From Bretschneidera sinensis (taxonomy: Eukaryota; Streptophyta; Magnoliopsida; Brassicales; Akaniaceae): a stretch of DNA of 64,000 nt. The notes beneath the pieces are model-generated. The model was not told the origin of the DNA, ran no database searches, and was given only the letters and a program-made list of their open reading frames with translations. The stretch is taken from positions 73,516,817-73,580,816 of the forward strand of contig CM043701.1 of the NCBI GenBank assembly GCA_023935145.1, written 5' to 3'. The translations under genes were made by a program, and so were the position numbers. Positions 1 through 9,881 of the stretch are shown here, piece by piece (the stretch's first letter is position 1; every line of letters begins with the position of its first letter).

Positions 1-312
1 ACATAATATTTATAGCAAAATTTCTAATTTATTCTTCAATTCTTCCAGAATTCGTACCTTTTAAAATTCTCGCATTGAGTTTCAGAAAATTTTATGTATG
101 CTAAATTTCAAAAATAAAATTCACATTATTACCTTTCATTTTTCTTAGAGCTTTTTGTGACTCTCTTTAAAATTCTCCCATAAACCTTTTCAAAATTTTA
201 ACATTTCAACCTTTCTTTCAGTCCTCAAGTGTTTAAAGAAAGAGAGTAACTTGAATTGAAGTTGAAGAAAACCAAATAGGATTTGGTAAGAAATAAATCA
301 AATAAACTAAAA

Positions 313-316
<4 letters not shown>

Positions 317-367
<51 letters not shown>
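317..367. repeat. (TA)n microsatellite
   Basis: About 25 TA dinucleotides inside the left-edge LTR. The related LTRs have only short TA runs here, so it expanded in this copy. The short ORFs drawn across it are artefacts. Confidence 0.95.
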
Positions 368-370
<3 letters not shown>

Positions 371-386
371 CAATCATCACTTCCCA

Positions 387-401
387 CCCCCCCCCCCCCC
401 C
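387..401. repeat. Poly-C run of 15
   Basis: Homopolymer C tract in the left-edge LTR. The related LTRs have G-rich runs nearby on their sense strand (1281-1296 and 43252-43263), so a G/C homopolymer at this place is a family trait of variable length. Confidence 0.9.
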
Positions 402-427
402 ACATTTTGCTGCCACGAAGTTGTGTT

Positions 428-498
428 GTCTAACATGCAAAATGCATGTTAGACAGCCAACACCTGGAACATGCCAACACCTGTATCCAGGTGTTGGC
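428..498 (-). other. Twin perfect hairpins in the Tekay LTR
   Basis: Two inverted repeats lie side by side: 428-454 (12-bp arms GTCTAACATGCA and TGCATGTTAGAC, 3-nt loop) and 473-498 (11-bp arms GCCAACACCTG and CAGGTGTTGGC, 4-nt loop). Equivalent pairs occur in A (1297-1320 and 1324-1351), in its 3' LTR (about 43270-43324) and more weakly in B (about 11430-11490). Confidence 0.75.
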
Positions 499-745
499 AA
501 TTTTTTTATACAAACATCCACACATTTTTTTTTTCCTTTTTTTTCTTTTCCTTTTCCATTTCTCCTAAATGTCCTTTTCTTTTCTTCTTCTTTACACGCG
601 TTGTCAACGCATCCTTTTTTTTTTTTACAAAAGAATTATTTTATTCAATAATAAATCTTTCATATATATATATATATTATTTTAATTTCACGTCATATTT
701 ATCAAATTACTTTTTTACCCTTATTTTAAGAATACGGGTATTACA

Positions 746-1114
746 AGTGGCGACATATTTTGAGGAGTAATGGAGGTGACCAGATCTAACTCTCCCTCTT
801 TGCTTCTGAAACACACAATCTATTAATGTTCACAATCTTAATTTTTTTTTTTTTTTAGATATAGGACCCTTTTACTCAAATACCAAACTGATGTAGAACA
901 AAGAAAGAGATAAAAACCAGGTTACCCTGGGGATTGGAAGAGATGCCAGACTATCCTAGAGGTTGAGAAGAAATTAATACTCAATATCAAGAATTTTTAT
1001 TCATTCAAAGCTACTTGAAAATTAACATAGGGATCTTTTATAGAGATCTTTAGAAATCCTATTCTCAATCCAACACTATAAATAAAGAAATTCAATAATG
1101 ATAAAATACTATAT
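746..1114. other. Flanking sequence with no gene seen
   Basis: About 370 bp between two oppositely oriented Tekay LTRs. AT-rich with a poly-T run near 841-856. I recognise no coding potential. ACTAT at 1108-1112 also follows element A at 45039-45043 and may be A's target duplication, though two extra bases separate it from the LTR start. Confidence 0.6.
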
Positions 1115-1392
1115 CGTAATACCCATGTTCTTAAAGGAAGGGTAAAGATGTAATTTGATAGATATTACAAGGATTAAAATAATATATACATCAAATATTT
1201 ATTATTGAATAACATAATTCTTTAGAAGAAAAAAAATATGGAAGTGTCCATGGACATTTGCTGTCACAAAGGAAGGAAAAGGGGGGCGAGGGGGGGCAAC
1301 ACCTGGGCGTCTAGGTGTTGGCCGTGTAACATGCAAACATGGATGTTACACACCTAACATGGAAAAACGGAGGAGAATAGGGACAGTTTTAA

Positions 1393-1400
1393 TATAAAAT
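1393..1400 (+). promoter_or_regulatory. TATA box candidate, element A 5' LTR
   Basis: TATAAAAT at a position shared by the related LTRs: 43366-43373 (A 3' LTR), 11532-11539 (B 5' LTR) and 17500-17507 (B 3' LTR). It probably marks the LTR polymerase II promoter; the start site is not visible. Confidence 0.5.
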
Positions 1401-1998
1401 GGTTTTTTGGTTTGTTTTATTTTTCTTATCAAATACCGTTTGATTTTATTCCTTCTTCAATTCAAACTTCTTAGCAAAACGTTATAAAGAAAGTTTCACC
1501 AATATTATAAATAGTTCAGTCATTCAATTACAATAGCAAGAATTCATCATATTTGAGGTGTTGGTAATCAGAAATCTCAAGAAATTGCAAAAATGAGCAA
1601 AAAAGGAAAGGAGGTGATCCACGAGTAGTTTTAAGTGCTATGTGGTGAGTTAGATTTACTTTTAGTAATCGAGACCAATAAAAATATAAATTTATGATAT
1701 TTGAATAAATGGTTGAATTAAAATGATTTAACGATGTACTTTTCGATAAGTATGGTAATTGATTGGTTTATTGATTTGGGATTTAATAATATGTTGAATA
1801 TTAATTATATGAATAAATGAAAAATATGTTGAGAAGTTATATGAAATTTCTGAAAATATGATTGAAAAATTTATATGATATATGAGGAGACAATTTAATG
1901 AATATGATAAAAAACAATAATTTTGAGAAAGAACTGGATAGCTAAATTGAATGCTTGAATGTATGCTTGTTTTTATATTATTACTCATATGCATGAAA

Positions 1999-2220
1999 TA
2001 AAAGACCACGAAGGTAGCTGGTCTGCTTGTTTTCATATTATTGCTCATATGCATAAAATAAAAGACCAAGAAGGCAGCTGGTCTAGCTAAAAATAAAAGA
2101 CCGGGAAGGTAGCCGGTCTAGCTGAAAATAAAAGACCAGGAAGGCAGCCTGTCTAGTTGAAAATAAAAGACCAGGAAGGCAGGCAGTCTAGCTGAAAAGA
2201 CTAAGAAGACAGCTGGTCTG
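1999..2220 (+). repeat. Tandem array of about six small hairpin units in the Tekay LTR
   Basis: Imperfect units each reading AGACC(A/G)-GAAGG-CAGC-(T/C)GGTCT, where the two ends can pair. Examples: arms AGACCA/TGGTCT at 2003-2024 and 2063-2084, AGACCGG/CCGGTCT at 2098-2119. A palindrome ACATGTCGACATGT follows at 2227-2240. Homologous arrays lie at about 12285-12490, 18295-18405 and 43960-44115. Confidence 0.8.
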
Positions 2221-2652
2221 ACTGAAACATGTCGACATGTGGGAAGACATTCTTAAACGATAATATGAAATGATCTGATGAGAAAGAAAGAAAGATAATT
2301 TAAGTTCATGCATTACATTTGTTTTAAATTATTTGATTGTGAAATTATTGATAGAAAAATGAGTCTCGCAGAGAGACAAATATAATGAGAAAGAAATTTG
2401 AAAGTATGATATAACAAAAAATTATTTGATTGATTGATTACACGTTGTGAACCACATAACAAGGTAAATAATGATGTTAAATTGACAATCTCAATTTGAT
2501 TAAAGATATGAGAAAAAAAATTTATATATTTAATGATTAATTTAAGATGAGATTGATAAATGGTTGAAATTATAGTAGGATGTTATTATTGATTTATATG
2601 AGATAATAGATGAATGAATATGGGAAGATTATTTGAAAGATTGAATTATTAT

Positions 2653-4208
2653 TGATTATGCCCAAAATATAACGCGGTTATTGTAGTACAGCTTTGGGTT
2701 GTCGATTCCATAGAGAAACAAGTTAATTACAAAAGAAAATGTGTGAACCTTAAAACGAATGATAAAAATTAAACGAAAGATTTTTGAGTTTTGATAATGA
2801 AATAATGTGAGAAAAAATTGTGTAAATGTAAATAGAATATAAATAAGAAATAACAAGGTTCCAGGAATCCTCCTTAGGTTCGTTGCCTTGTTCCACTCTC
2901 GATTCAATTGTTTTTATCTCGATTGCTAGTTTCACATCCCAAACAAGCAATCGGAAAATATTCAATCAAGCACATTTATAATCTAACGTAATTGCTACAA
3001 ATCACTCATTGATTTTGATTAAAGCACACATGACCGATCTTAAAAATTATGAAGAAACGACAATATATCTTAATGATAATATCGCATCAATGGACAATCA
3101 ATAAGATAAATCTACCAGAATCAATCACATCCAAACAACATCACATAAGAAAAGCATGACTAGAATTATATTAAGGAGAAGGATGCAATCACCGGATTAA
3201 GAGAATCTAAAAGAAGAAGAATATAAAGTGCAACTATCACATGAACTCAAATCCTTCTTACTTAATCAAAGAGTAAACCATAGACAATGTTTTAACAATA
3301 AGTCCATACAAATGAATCAAGAATAGAAAATAAGGAACAACAAAACCCTAAGGATTCATCCCTTTTCCTTTATTTAATGATTAGTTGGCCATGAAGCTCA
3401 AGGTGGAAGAACAATATGGATGCTCTCCCCTTGATTTCTAGGCCATGGAGCTCAAGGTGGAAGAACAATATGGATGCTCTCCCCTTGATTTCCAGCCTTG
3501 AAGAAACTTGGAAATATTCTGGATTTGAATCCCTTGGATCCCCTTCAAGATGATGGCTGCACACTCCTTAAAGATGTATTTATAGAGAACAAGTAGTTAG
3601 GGGCATTTTGGTCCAGAAAATGTCATTGTGCAGCTCTAATTTGGTCTTGGAACAAGTGGGCACTGGAAAGTGAGGGGTGCTGTGCTGGAAAGTGAGGGTG
3701 TAGTGCTGGAAAGTGAGGGGCGCGACGCTAGGTGAATGCTGATCTGGAGGCCTGACCTGTGTCTACTAAAACTGTCATAACTTTCTCTAGAAAAATCCTT
3801 TCTACGAACCGTAAAATTCTCCAGAAAATAGACTTCCGGATCTTTCTAAGAATATATGGCTCATCTCCTAGTTCTTCCTGTATCAATACAGTTTAATCTG
3901 CAAAGATGATTTATCTGCACGGGCAATTATGGCAATTTAGTGAAACTCCTTTCTTCGTTTCTCTTCATCTTGGCTCTTCTGCGATCATTATCTCACTTGA
4001 GTATTCATTGAAGCTTCGTGTTTAAAATGATGATAGCTTTTCTATCTCTTTTTTAAGCTCAAAGTACCTAAAAATGCACTGAAATAAGTCAACGATTCAA
4101 GAATAACACTTTAGAGTTATTAAGGTATAAAAGTGTAATTCCAACCTCGATCAACCCTAAAATGCTAACAATTATATATTGTTTAGATGCATTTTATGAC
4201 TCTCATCG
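2653..4208 (-). repeat. Element E 3' LTR
   Basis: Partner of 7813-9313. It is about 55 bp longer because a segment of about 58 bp (GGCCATGAAGCTCAAGG...) is repeated in tandem between about 3387 and 3503. The TATA candidate on the minus strand is at 3577-3585. Confidence 0.92.
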
Positions 4209-4220
4209 CAACCCCCGACT
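4209..4220 (-). other. Polypurine tract of element E
   Basis: The minus strand reads AGTCGGGGGTTG immediately before the 3' LTR, the expected plus-strand priming site for reverse transcription. Confidence 0.7.
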
Positions 4221-5857
4221 AGCTTATTGCTAGTCCCTAGCAATTCAAGCGAAAGACATGAAATGAATTCTTTATTTAGAAATCAAAGCAAAATACAGCA
4301 ATGCTAGCGTTAACCAAGAGTGATTCAAAAATATTTGACTCAAGAATCACGCATAACACACAAAAAATAGAATCATTAAATATCACTCAAGTCCAAGAAT
4401 AATCCAAATGTCAACCATAAAATCGTTATCGACTCTTAACATCCATCTTACCACAATACATTAGTCCGAACACCCAGATGATTTTATGCATAACATTCAT
4501 GAATAAAAGTCTTGGCCTCTAAAAGCGTAATAAATTGTGTGACATCAATCACAAATCAAGCTCCATAAGCTCACTTTTCAAATCACTCTCCACTATGTAG
4601 AAAAATCACATTACATCGGATCAATAGGTCTTTAATAAGCTTGTAACGTTAGGCTAGGGTAAAGGTCAAGAAAGAATGGGAAAGTTTAAACAAATAAAAG
4701 AACTAAGTCTTTTAATTTAAACACACCTACTTTAAGCACAAGATAACCTTACTTCAACACCCAACTCTTTCAACCATTTTTCGAGTATTTCTCGCAATAA
4801 ATCACCATTGTTTTTTTCTTTTCTTCTTTCTTTGCCATAATTCATTTTTTTCTTTTTTATTATTTAGGCATAAGACCATTCACCTCATCTTTAATTCTTT
4901 TCTTTTCTTTTCCACAACTCCCAACTTATCTCTTTTAATGTACTTGGGTTATGGTAGTAATATTTTCTCATATTTCCACCCTTACTCTTCTTAAGTGCTT
5001 CTCAACAAATGTGTATAACTAAATTCTTTTAAAAGAAAGGTAAGGATAAAATATTTTTAAGCTCACAAAGGTAAGAAAATGGTTTATCAAAAGAAACAAG
5101 GCTCAATTTTTTTTTTCTTTTCAAGAAAAAGGCTTAAATAGGTGACTAGCGATAAATATAACAAAGGTAAGTTTGAAAGGCTCAAACGGTTCAAAAATGG
5201 CCTATATCATATCCTAAATAGTGTGCATTCTATGATTTTCGCCTCAAGTGATTATTAAATAAGTTCTAGAGCTTGTAGAGACCGCAAAAGTATTCACAAA
5301 ACAATCGCACATAAAACTTCTCCAAATGCTTTAGACTAATCATGCAATCTTACCACAAACCAGAGTCTCAAACCAAAGAAAGATTGACACTTAATTTATT
5401 CTCAAAATGAAGTAAGATTTAACGTCTTGTAAACACTATATCCTATCTCAATTAGGCTCATATCATTGACATATGAATTAACTCCAAGGTTAACACAAAG
5501 CATGCTAAAAACAAACAAAAAGATAAAATGACACCAAACAGTTCAATAAAAAACATGAAAAATAGGAATATGTTTCCTCCACCCCCAACTTAAAGGAGGT
5601 ATTGTCCTCAATGTGAAAGCAAAAGATAAGAAAACTCCCTTTGTAGTCAAAAGTGCACAGAAGCTGAAAATTGTGCACCACCATTTAAACTGCTTCGTAT
5701 ATTTCTCCCTGAAAAAGAAATACGAAAGTAAAACTGGAAAACAACAAAACACTAATAATAAACAAGAAAAAGAGTTATGAAAAACAATAAAAATAAAAGG
5801 ATATGCTATGGGGTGCCTCCCATGAGCGCTAAGTTTTACATCTTCAGCCAGACACTC
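4221..5857 (-). other. Element E non-coding 3' region
   Basis: Between the gag remnant and the 3' LTR lie about 1.6 kb without a believable ORF. It corresponds to the 3' non-coding regions of D (24214-25600) and G (53667-55060). It includes an internal polypurine-like tract (minus strand AAGTTGGGGGTG at 5580-5591) and the conserved block at 5809-5836. Confidence 0.75.
5809..5836 (-). other. Conserved 28-bp block after the last ORF
   Basis: On the plus strand it starts TGGGGTGCCTCCC and ends GAGCGCTAAGTTT. The identical 28 bp occurs in D (25569-25596) and G (55009-55036) at the same place, just downstream of the coding region in the element's own sense. CTTCA(G/A)CCAGAC follows in all three. 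Function unknown. Confidence 0.75.
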
Positions 5858-6064
5858 TTATTCCCTCATAGACAAGCATGAGTTGAATGCACCAGCAACT
5901 GCTTTACTGTTAAATTTGGTGCTTGTGTGCTTCGGAGAGGCCTTAAGGATGTTATCAGTAACATATGCAGATTCTAGCTCGATATATTCTCTTATGAAGC
6001 CATGGGTGAGGGTGGACTCTAATGGATTAAGGTGATGGACCTTTTCCATGAATGAGTCAATCAT
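5858..6064 (-). pseudogene. Remnant of the gag-pol linker after protease (element E)
   Basis: The 68-codon frame carries HHLNPLESTLTHGF and KASPKHTS, which match the stretch between protease and RT in D (HHIDPLETTLTHGF, EASPKHTS) and G. It begins just after the gag stop and then runs straight into the 3' non-coding region. The protease before it and the RT-to-integrase part after it are missing, so E lost two blocks. It is unlikely to be translated on its own. Confidence 0.75.
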
Positions 6065-6070
6065 GTATAC

Positions 6071-7606
6071 TTAGTGGTTCTCGTCCACATCCTCTGATTT
6101 TTTCGTTGTTGGGATGTGTAACGACTTACCACTAAGTGTCTCAATGGCATTCACCTCCTTTTTATTCTGTTGCGCTAGGTGCTGACCATAGGATGTGGAC
6201 TGAGCTTGAGAAGGGAACTTACCTCGCTCAGTCACACTCAAGTAGCTCGTCAGCTTGGACACTTGGCTCTTTATCTCTTTATGTTCTTCAACAACCTGCA
6301 TAATTAAAGATTCAAGCCTTTGATTAGTCTTACCATGTGCCTCAATAAAAGCATGCAAAGTGTCTTCTAAAGGACTCCTAGAAGATACAGGTGCATGATA
6401 TGATTCATGATATGGTGCAGGGGGTTGTACAAACTGCTGGTTTTCAGACTTCCAGCTGAAATTGGGGTGATTTTGACATCCTGGATTATAGGTATTAGAG
6501 AAGGGTACAGAAGGCTTCGTGTACATGCCTAAGGCATTACATTGTTCCTTATACATCCCTCTCGTATCAGCAAATGTGGGACACTTTTGGGCGAGATGGT
6601 CTGCCCTGCCACACACAAAATATGGTTCAAAAGATTTTGCATGATTAACCACATGTGTTGGCTTTAAGCTTTTAGTCTTTAATACTTCTAGTTCTCTAGT
6701 GAGCATCCCGACCTTGGCCTTAAGGTTATCCTCTTCCCTAAGATGGTAAATTCCATCACCATTTGGGTTTTCTATAGGTCGTGATCTATTTGTACTCTCA
6801 GTAGCACTAGGTCCAGTCCAAGTGTGAGCTTTTTCAGCAAGCTCATTGAGGTTCTCTATGGCCTCATCAGGATCTTTCTCCAAGAACCCAGCATTACACA
6901 TCATCTCTACAAATTGGCATTCTCTATAGGTAAGACCCTCATAGAAATAGCTCACTAAATGACAATTCTCATACCCATGGTGAGGACACATACTCAACAA
7001 CTCCTTAAATCTCTCCCAAGACTTATACAAGGTCTCACTGTCCTTTTGTGCAAAGGTGGAGATTAGTTTTTTTAAAGCATTGGTCTTGTGTTGGGGAAAG
7101 TATTTATTAAAGAAAATTTGAGTCATCTCAGTCCACGACCCAATAGATCGTGGTCTTAGTGAGTATAGCCAACTCTTAGCTCTATCTTTCAAAGCGAAAG
7201 GAAAGAACTTAAGTCTAACAATGTCATCGATTTCATCTTGACTATGAAAAGTCGCGACTACTTCCTCAAACTCTTTAATGCGCACATATGGGTTTTCATT
7301 ATCCAAGCTATGAAAAGTAGGGAGTAATTGTATCATCCCTGTTTTAAAATCTAGTTGGCGAGTATTGGCTGGAAACATGATGCATGATGGTGTGGCTGTG
7401 CGTGTAGGGTGAAGGTAATCCTGAAGTGTCCTAGCAACATTCTCATTAGGATTATCGGCCATGTCAACAAAATCCTCTAAATTCTCGTGTGGGGGTGCAC
7501 TATTGTTTGATTTAGGCAAGGTTTCACCAACGGACGTGGAAGAAGAGGGTAACTCTAATTCGAGTCCTCTAATGAATCTACCTCGCGAATCTCTCAGTCT
7601 AAGCAT
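6071..7606 (-). CDS. gag: Gag polyprotein, Athila-like (element E)
   Basis: An uninterrupted 511-codon frame encoding a capsid/nucleocapsid protein that would form the virus-like particle. The N-terminus MLRLRDSRGRF is shared with C's gag. The retrotransposon gag core lies at about residues 130-225 (RLKFFPFALKDRAKSWLYSL, then CPHHGYE and FYEGL). The zinc knuckle at about residues 329-342 reads Y-x2-C-x4-H-x4-C: the first Cys is Tyr (codon 6620-6622), consistent with one G-to-A change. The start is the ATG used at the equivalent place in C. The frame ends inside what should be protease. It is notably intact for an element whose LTRs differ by about 7%. Confidence 0.9.
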   Translation of the reverse strand: MLRLRDSRGRFIRGLELELPSSSTSVGETLPKSNNSAPPHENLEDFVDMADNPNENVARTLQDYLHPTRTATPSCIMFPANTRQLDFKTGMIQLLPTFHSLDNENPYVRIKEFEEVVATFHSQDEIDDIVRLKFFPFALKDRAKSWLYSLRPRSIGSWTEMTQIFFNKYFPQHKTNALKKLISTFAQKDSETLYKSWERFKELLSMCPHHGYENCHLVSYFYEGLTYRECQFVEMMCNAGFLEKDPDEAIENLNELAEKAHTWTGPSATESTNRSRPIENPNGDGIYHLREEDNLKAKVGMLTRELEVLKTKSLKPTHVVNHAKSFEPYFVCGRADHLAQKCPTFADTRGMYKEQCNALGMYTKPSVPFSNTYNPGCQNHPNFSWKSENQQFVQPPAPYHESYHAPVSSRSPLEDTLHAFIEAHGKTNQRLESLIMQVVEEHKEIKSQVSKLTSYLSVTERGKFPSQAQSTSYGQHLAQQNKKEVNAIETLSGKSLHIPTTKKSEDVDENH

Positions 7607-7789
7607 GTACCAATTAATTTATAGGGGAAATAAAATAAATAAAACAGAATAATAAAAGAAAATTAGAAAATCAAAACAAAGGTAAAGGAACAATATTACC
7701 ATATTTACAAACTGCTGAAAAGAAAAATATTTACAATTCTTCTATCGTCACACTCAAAGTTGACAAGCTTCCTTGTACTTAAGCGTGTT

Positions 7790-7807
7790 TCCCCGGCAAT
7801 GGTGCCA
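7790..7807 (-). other. Primer-binding site of element E, tRNA-Asp type (diverged)
   Basis: The plus strand reads TCCCCGGCAATGGTGCCA. The 3' end of plant tRNA-Asp is TCCCCGGCAACGGCGCCA, giving 16 of 18 matches. It lies 5 bp inside the right LTR, so the element is on the minus strand. Confidence 0.85.
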
Positions 7808-7812
7808 AAATT

Positions 7813-9313
7813 TGATTACATCCAAAGTATAACGCGGTTATTGTAGTACAGCTTTGGGGTGTCAATTCCACAGGGAAACAAGTTAATTACAAAAGAAAAT
7901 GTGTGAACCTTAAAACGAACAATAAAAGTTAAACAAAAGATTTTTGAGTTTTGATAATGAAATAATGTGAGAAAAAATTGTGTAAATGTAAATGGAATAT
8001 AAATAAGAAATAACAAGGTTTCAGGAATCCTCCTTAGGTTCGTTGCCTTATTCCGCTATTGATTCAATTGTTTTTATCTCGATTGCCAGTTTCACATCCT
8101 AAACAAGGAATCGAAAAATATTCAATCAAGCACATTTATAATCTAACGTAATTGCTACAAATCACTCATTGATTTCGATTAAAGCACACATGACCGATCT
8201 TAAAGATTATCAGGAAATGAAAATATATCTTAATGAGAATATCGTAGTAATGGACAATCAATAAGATAAATCTATCGGAATCAATCACATCCAAACAACA
8301 TCACATAAGAAAAGCATGACTAGACTTATATGGAGGAGAAGGATGCAATCACCGGATTAAGAGAATCTAAAAGAAGAAGAATATAAAGTGCAACTATCAC
8401 ATGAACTCAAATCCTTCTTACTTAATCAAATGGTAAATTATAGACAATGTTTTAACAATAAGTCCATACAAATGAATCAAGAACAGGAAATAAGGAACAA
8501 CAAAACCCTAAGGATTTATCCCTTTCCCTTATTTGATGATTAGTTGGCCATAAAGCTCAAGGTGGAAGAACAATATGGATGCTCTCCCCTTGATTTCCAG
8601 CCTTGAAGAATCTTGGAAATATTCTAGATTTGGATCCCTTGGATCCCTTTCAAGATGCTGGCTGCACACTCCTGAAAGATGTATTTATAGAGCATAAGTA
8701 GTTAGGGGCATTTTGATCCAGAAAATGTTATTGTGCAGCCCTAGTTTGGTCTTGGAACGAGTGGGCGCTAGAAAGTGAGGGGTGCTGTGCTGGAAAGTGA
8801 GGGTGCAGTGCTGGAAAGTGAGGGGCGCGACACTAGGTGGATGCTGATCTGGAGGCCTGACCTGTGTCTACTAAAATTGCCATAACTTTCTTTAGAAAAA
8901 TCCTTTTTATGAACCGTAAAATTCTCCAGAAAATAGACGTCTGGATCTTTCTAAGCATATATGGCTCATCTCTTGGTTCTTCCTGTATCAATACAGTTTA
9001 ATATGAAAATATGATTTATCTGCACGGGCAATTCTGCCAATTTAGTGAAACTCCTTTCTTGGTTTCTCTTCATCTTGGCTCTTCCACGACCATTATCTCA
9101 CTCGAGTATTCATTGAAGCTTCGTGTTTAAAATGATGATAGCTTTTCTATCTCTTTTTTAAGCTCAAAGTACCTGAAAATGCACTGAAATAAGTCAACGA
9201 TTCAAGAATAACACTTTAGAGTTATTAAGGTATAAAAGTGTAATTCCAACCTCGATCAACCCTAAAATGCTAACAATTAAGTATTGGTTAGATGTATTTT
9301 ATGACTCTCATCA
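7813..9313 (-). repeat. Element E 5' LTR
   Basis: About 1.5 kb, TGATTA at the left and CTCATCA at the right on the plus strand, paired with 2653-4208. TATA candidate on the minus strand at 8682-8690. A short tandem repeat (GCTGGAAAGTGAGGG-like units) lies at about 8765-8825 and in the partner LTR. Confidence 0.92.
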
Positions 9314-9780
9314 ATTATCTATGAAGAAATAAATGATTTATATTGGTAAATTAGGAAATATTGAATTGTAATATGTGACTGGAAGTATATGATCGAGTAC
9401 TTCTAGTAAATTTATTTCAATGAGCTTGTGAAGCTCACTCCTCATTGTTGAAAATTTTTAGGTAGCAGGCATGGCAGATAAAGTTTAGAGCTGATAGCAG
9501 AATAACTACCTTAAGTAAGTCCCGTGGTCAAGTCCTCATACATTATAAGAAAGAAAAAAGAAATTTTTTTAATAAAATATTTTTATGTATTTTGTTATAT
9601 GTGTATATTGTTTCTGATTGGAGAATGATGATGTATTTCCTATGAGAAGAGTTAAGGATTGGCTGAAATTTTTAATTTCAGTTGATATATTTTTATATTG
9701 TTGCATATATGTGTCATGATAGGATTTCAAAATGTGACGACACCGTCTCGGGGGTGGCCAACCTAGGATGAATCGTTACA
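9314..9780 (+). repeat. Element A 5' LTR, right part
   Basis: Begins with the ATTAT duplication of E and continues the LTR alignment with 44590-45038. It ends in the CTCGGGGGTGGCCAAC block followed by GTTACA. Confidence 0.9.
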
Positions 9781-9784
9781 ATTT

Positions 9785-9796
9785 TGGTATCAGAGC
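9785..9796 (+). other. Primer-binding site of element A, initiator tRNA-Met
   Basis: TGGTATCAGAGC lies 4 bp after the LTR end. This is the classic plant initiator tRNA-Met site used by Tekay and many copia elements. Confidence 0.9.
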
Positions 9797-9881
9797 TTTA
9801 GGTTTTATGATTATGTAGACTGCATAAGAAGAAAGAAAATGGAAGATTAAAATAAATTATATTTTAATGCATAGTCTGAGG

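Larger units (their letters stand above)
1..745 (-). mobile_element. Partial LTR of a Tekay/Del-type gypsy element, cut by the window edge
   Basis: Read on the minus strand this begins TGTAATACCCGTATTCTT at 745 and follows the LTRs at 1115 and 43086 (same start, same T-rich stretch, same hairpins), so it is an LTR of the same family in opposite orientation. The base before the LTR start on the minus strand is not a polypurine tract, so it is more likely the 5' LTR of an element lying off the left edge. It holds a (TA)n tract and a 15-C run absent from the other copies. No coding sequence is present. Confidence 0.85.
1115..2652 (+). repeat. Element A 5' LTR, left part
   Basis: Matches 43086-44580 almost throughout and starts GTAATACCC. 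A TATA box candidate (TATAAAAT) lies at 1393-1400 ahead of the region expected to be transcribed. The hairpin array is at 1999-2220. The last five bases, ATTAT (2648-2652), are the left target duplication of element E. Confidence 0.92.
2653..9313 (-). mobile_element. Element E: pol-less, gag-bearing Athila-like LTR retrotransposon (TR-GAG type)
   Basis: Flanked by an exact 5-bp duplication ATTAT (2648-2652 and 9314-9318). It has LTRs of about 1.5 kb with TG..CA ends, a tRNA-Asp-like primer site next to the right LTR and a gag ORF on the minus strand, so the right LTR is the 5' one. No reverse transcriptase, RNase H or integrase is present, and only a scrap of the region after protease survives (5858-6064). 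LTRs differ by roughly 7% over the first 260 bp by eye, mostly transitions. Its LTR ends resemble those of C, so E and C are related subfamilies. Confidence 0.92.

Noticed and set aside
225..770. ORFs rich in Ile-Tyr and Phe on both strands at the left edge
   Set aside because: They are translations of the (TA)n and poly-T tracts inside an LTR.
1999..2220. Possible CRISPR array
   Set aside because: Repeats are imperfect, contiguous without spacers of fixed length, lie within a plant LTR and recur in other LTR copies; the genome is eukaryotic.
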